Positions 6,038 through 6,337 of a stretch of 6,337 nucleotides of DNA are shown here, piece by piece (position 1 is the stretch's first letter; every line of letters begins with the position of its first letter). Under the pieces are notes generated by a model. The model was not told where the DNA came from, ran no database searches, and saw nothing but the letters and a program-made list of their open reading frames with translations. Origin of the DNA: Eggerthellaceae bacterium (lineage in GTDB: Bacteria > Actinomycetota > Coriobacteriia > Coriobacteriales > Eggerthellaceae); contig JAFYTB010000141.1 of assembly GCA_017559045.1 (NCBI GenBank), positions 1 to 6,337 on the forward strand. Direction: 5' to 3'. A program made the position numbers and the translations under genes.

Positions 6038-6337
6038 ATGGAGACCTCGAGACGTGATTTTCTGAAGCTTGGCGGAATGGCCGTTATCGCCGCTGGAGCT
6101 GCCGGCATGGTTGGCTGCGGCTCGCAGTCCAATGCCGATGCTGAGGCCGCGGTTGAGGGCTATGTCGTCGGCGCTGGCGACATCAGCTGGGTCGATGAGG
6201 CCGACGTCATCATCGTCGGTACGGGCATCACCGGTCTGAGTGCAGCTATCGCACCCATCAAGGCTGGCAAGAAGGTCGTCGTTCTGGAGAAGCGTCCCTC
6301 CTAGGGCGGCGAGAGCGTCATGTCCTGCGGCTTCTTC
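6038..6337 (+). pseudogene. Tat-exported FAD-dependent flavoprotein (fumarate reductase/urocanate reductase-like), N-terminus, interrupted by in-frame TAG
   Basis: The intact protein would be an exported flavoprotein reductase passing electrons to an organic acceptor at the cell surface. ATG 6038 has AAGGGG five bases upstream. Residues 5-12 are RRDFLKLG, a twin-arginine motif, followed by an alanine-rich helix and MVGC (24-27), which could be a lipobox. The FAD-binding Rossmann start is DVIIVGTGITGLSAA (56-70), ending in the acidic-strand motif VVVLEK (80-85). After EKRPS, codon 89 is TAG (6302-6304). The same frame continues GGESVMSCGFF to the window edge, and this fits the GG(N/E)S segment that normally follows in these enzymes. 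An 88-residue product would lack nearly all of the FAD and substrate domains. The lesion could be a true nonsense mutation or a sequencing error. The gene is divergent from its probable regulator. Its specific substrate cannot be told from this fragment. Confidence 0.75.

Noticed and set aside
1..6337. CRISPR array, tRNA, rRNA, insertion sequence ends or integrase attachment sites
   Set aside because: No repeat-spacer periodicity, cloverleaf pattern, transposase motif or long terminal inverted repeat was seen on either strand.

Overview
The window looks like chromosome of a gut-type actinobacterium of class Coriobacteriia, most likely Eggerthellaceae. This is inferred from two things: the pairing of a 12-helix membrane LuxR-type regulator with a divergently transcribed Tat-exported flavoprotein reductase, a layout multiplied many times over in Eggerthella, Gordonibacter and Slackia relatives, and a fairly GC-rich composition (about 55-61% in most hand-counted samples). 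No species call is possible from sequence reading alone.

Layout from left to right. The left edge (1-555, minus strand) is the N-terminal half of a LarE-type sulfur transferase. After residue 135 it runs in frame into about 50 codons that do not resemble LarE but read like a right-handed beta-helix repeat protein. The GC content falls from about 61% to about 44% at the same place. Directly upstream, overlapping larE by 4 bases, is a 526-residue transporter of the dicarboxylate/amino acid:cation symporter (DAACS) family (552-2132, minus). It has an extra soluble N-terminal domain and unusual substrate- and sodium-site residues. Upstream of that is a DUF2075/Schlafen-group-3-like P-loop helicase with an N-terminal PD-(D/E)XK nuclease-like motif (2199-4079, minus), a plausible stand-alone nucleic-acid-processing or defence gene.

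The right part (4263-6337) is a sensor/enzyme pair. A LuxR-family regulator with 12 predicted membrane helices and a C-terminal HTH (4263-5795, minus) is transcribed divergently from a Tat-signal FAD flavoprotein (from 6038, plus). The 242-base gap between them holds a good sigma-70-like promoter for the regulator, whose exact 17-base spacer is a CCCCC-N7-GGGGG inverted repeat. It also holds a weaker candidate promoter for the flavoprotein and a hairpin-rich leader. The flavoprotein frame is cut by an in-frame amber codon (TAG at 6302-6304) right after the FAD-binding region, while the same frame continues with family-like sequence to the window edge.

How the genes work together: the regulator probably senses a small molecule at or in the membrane and controls the flavoprotein, an exported reductase that would use an organic compound as electron acceptor. 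If the amber codon is real, that enzyme is broken. DAACS and larE are probably translationally coupled. The helicase has no evident partner. I do not see a multi-gene novel system. The strongest leads are the chimeric larE frame, the amber-interrupted flavoprotein, the palindrome in the promoter spacer, and the non-canonical DAACS binding site.
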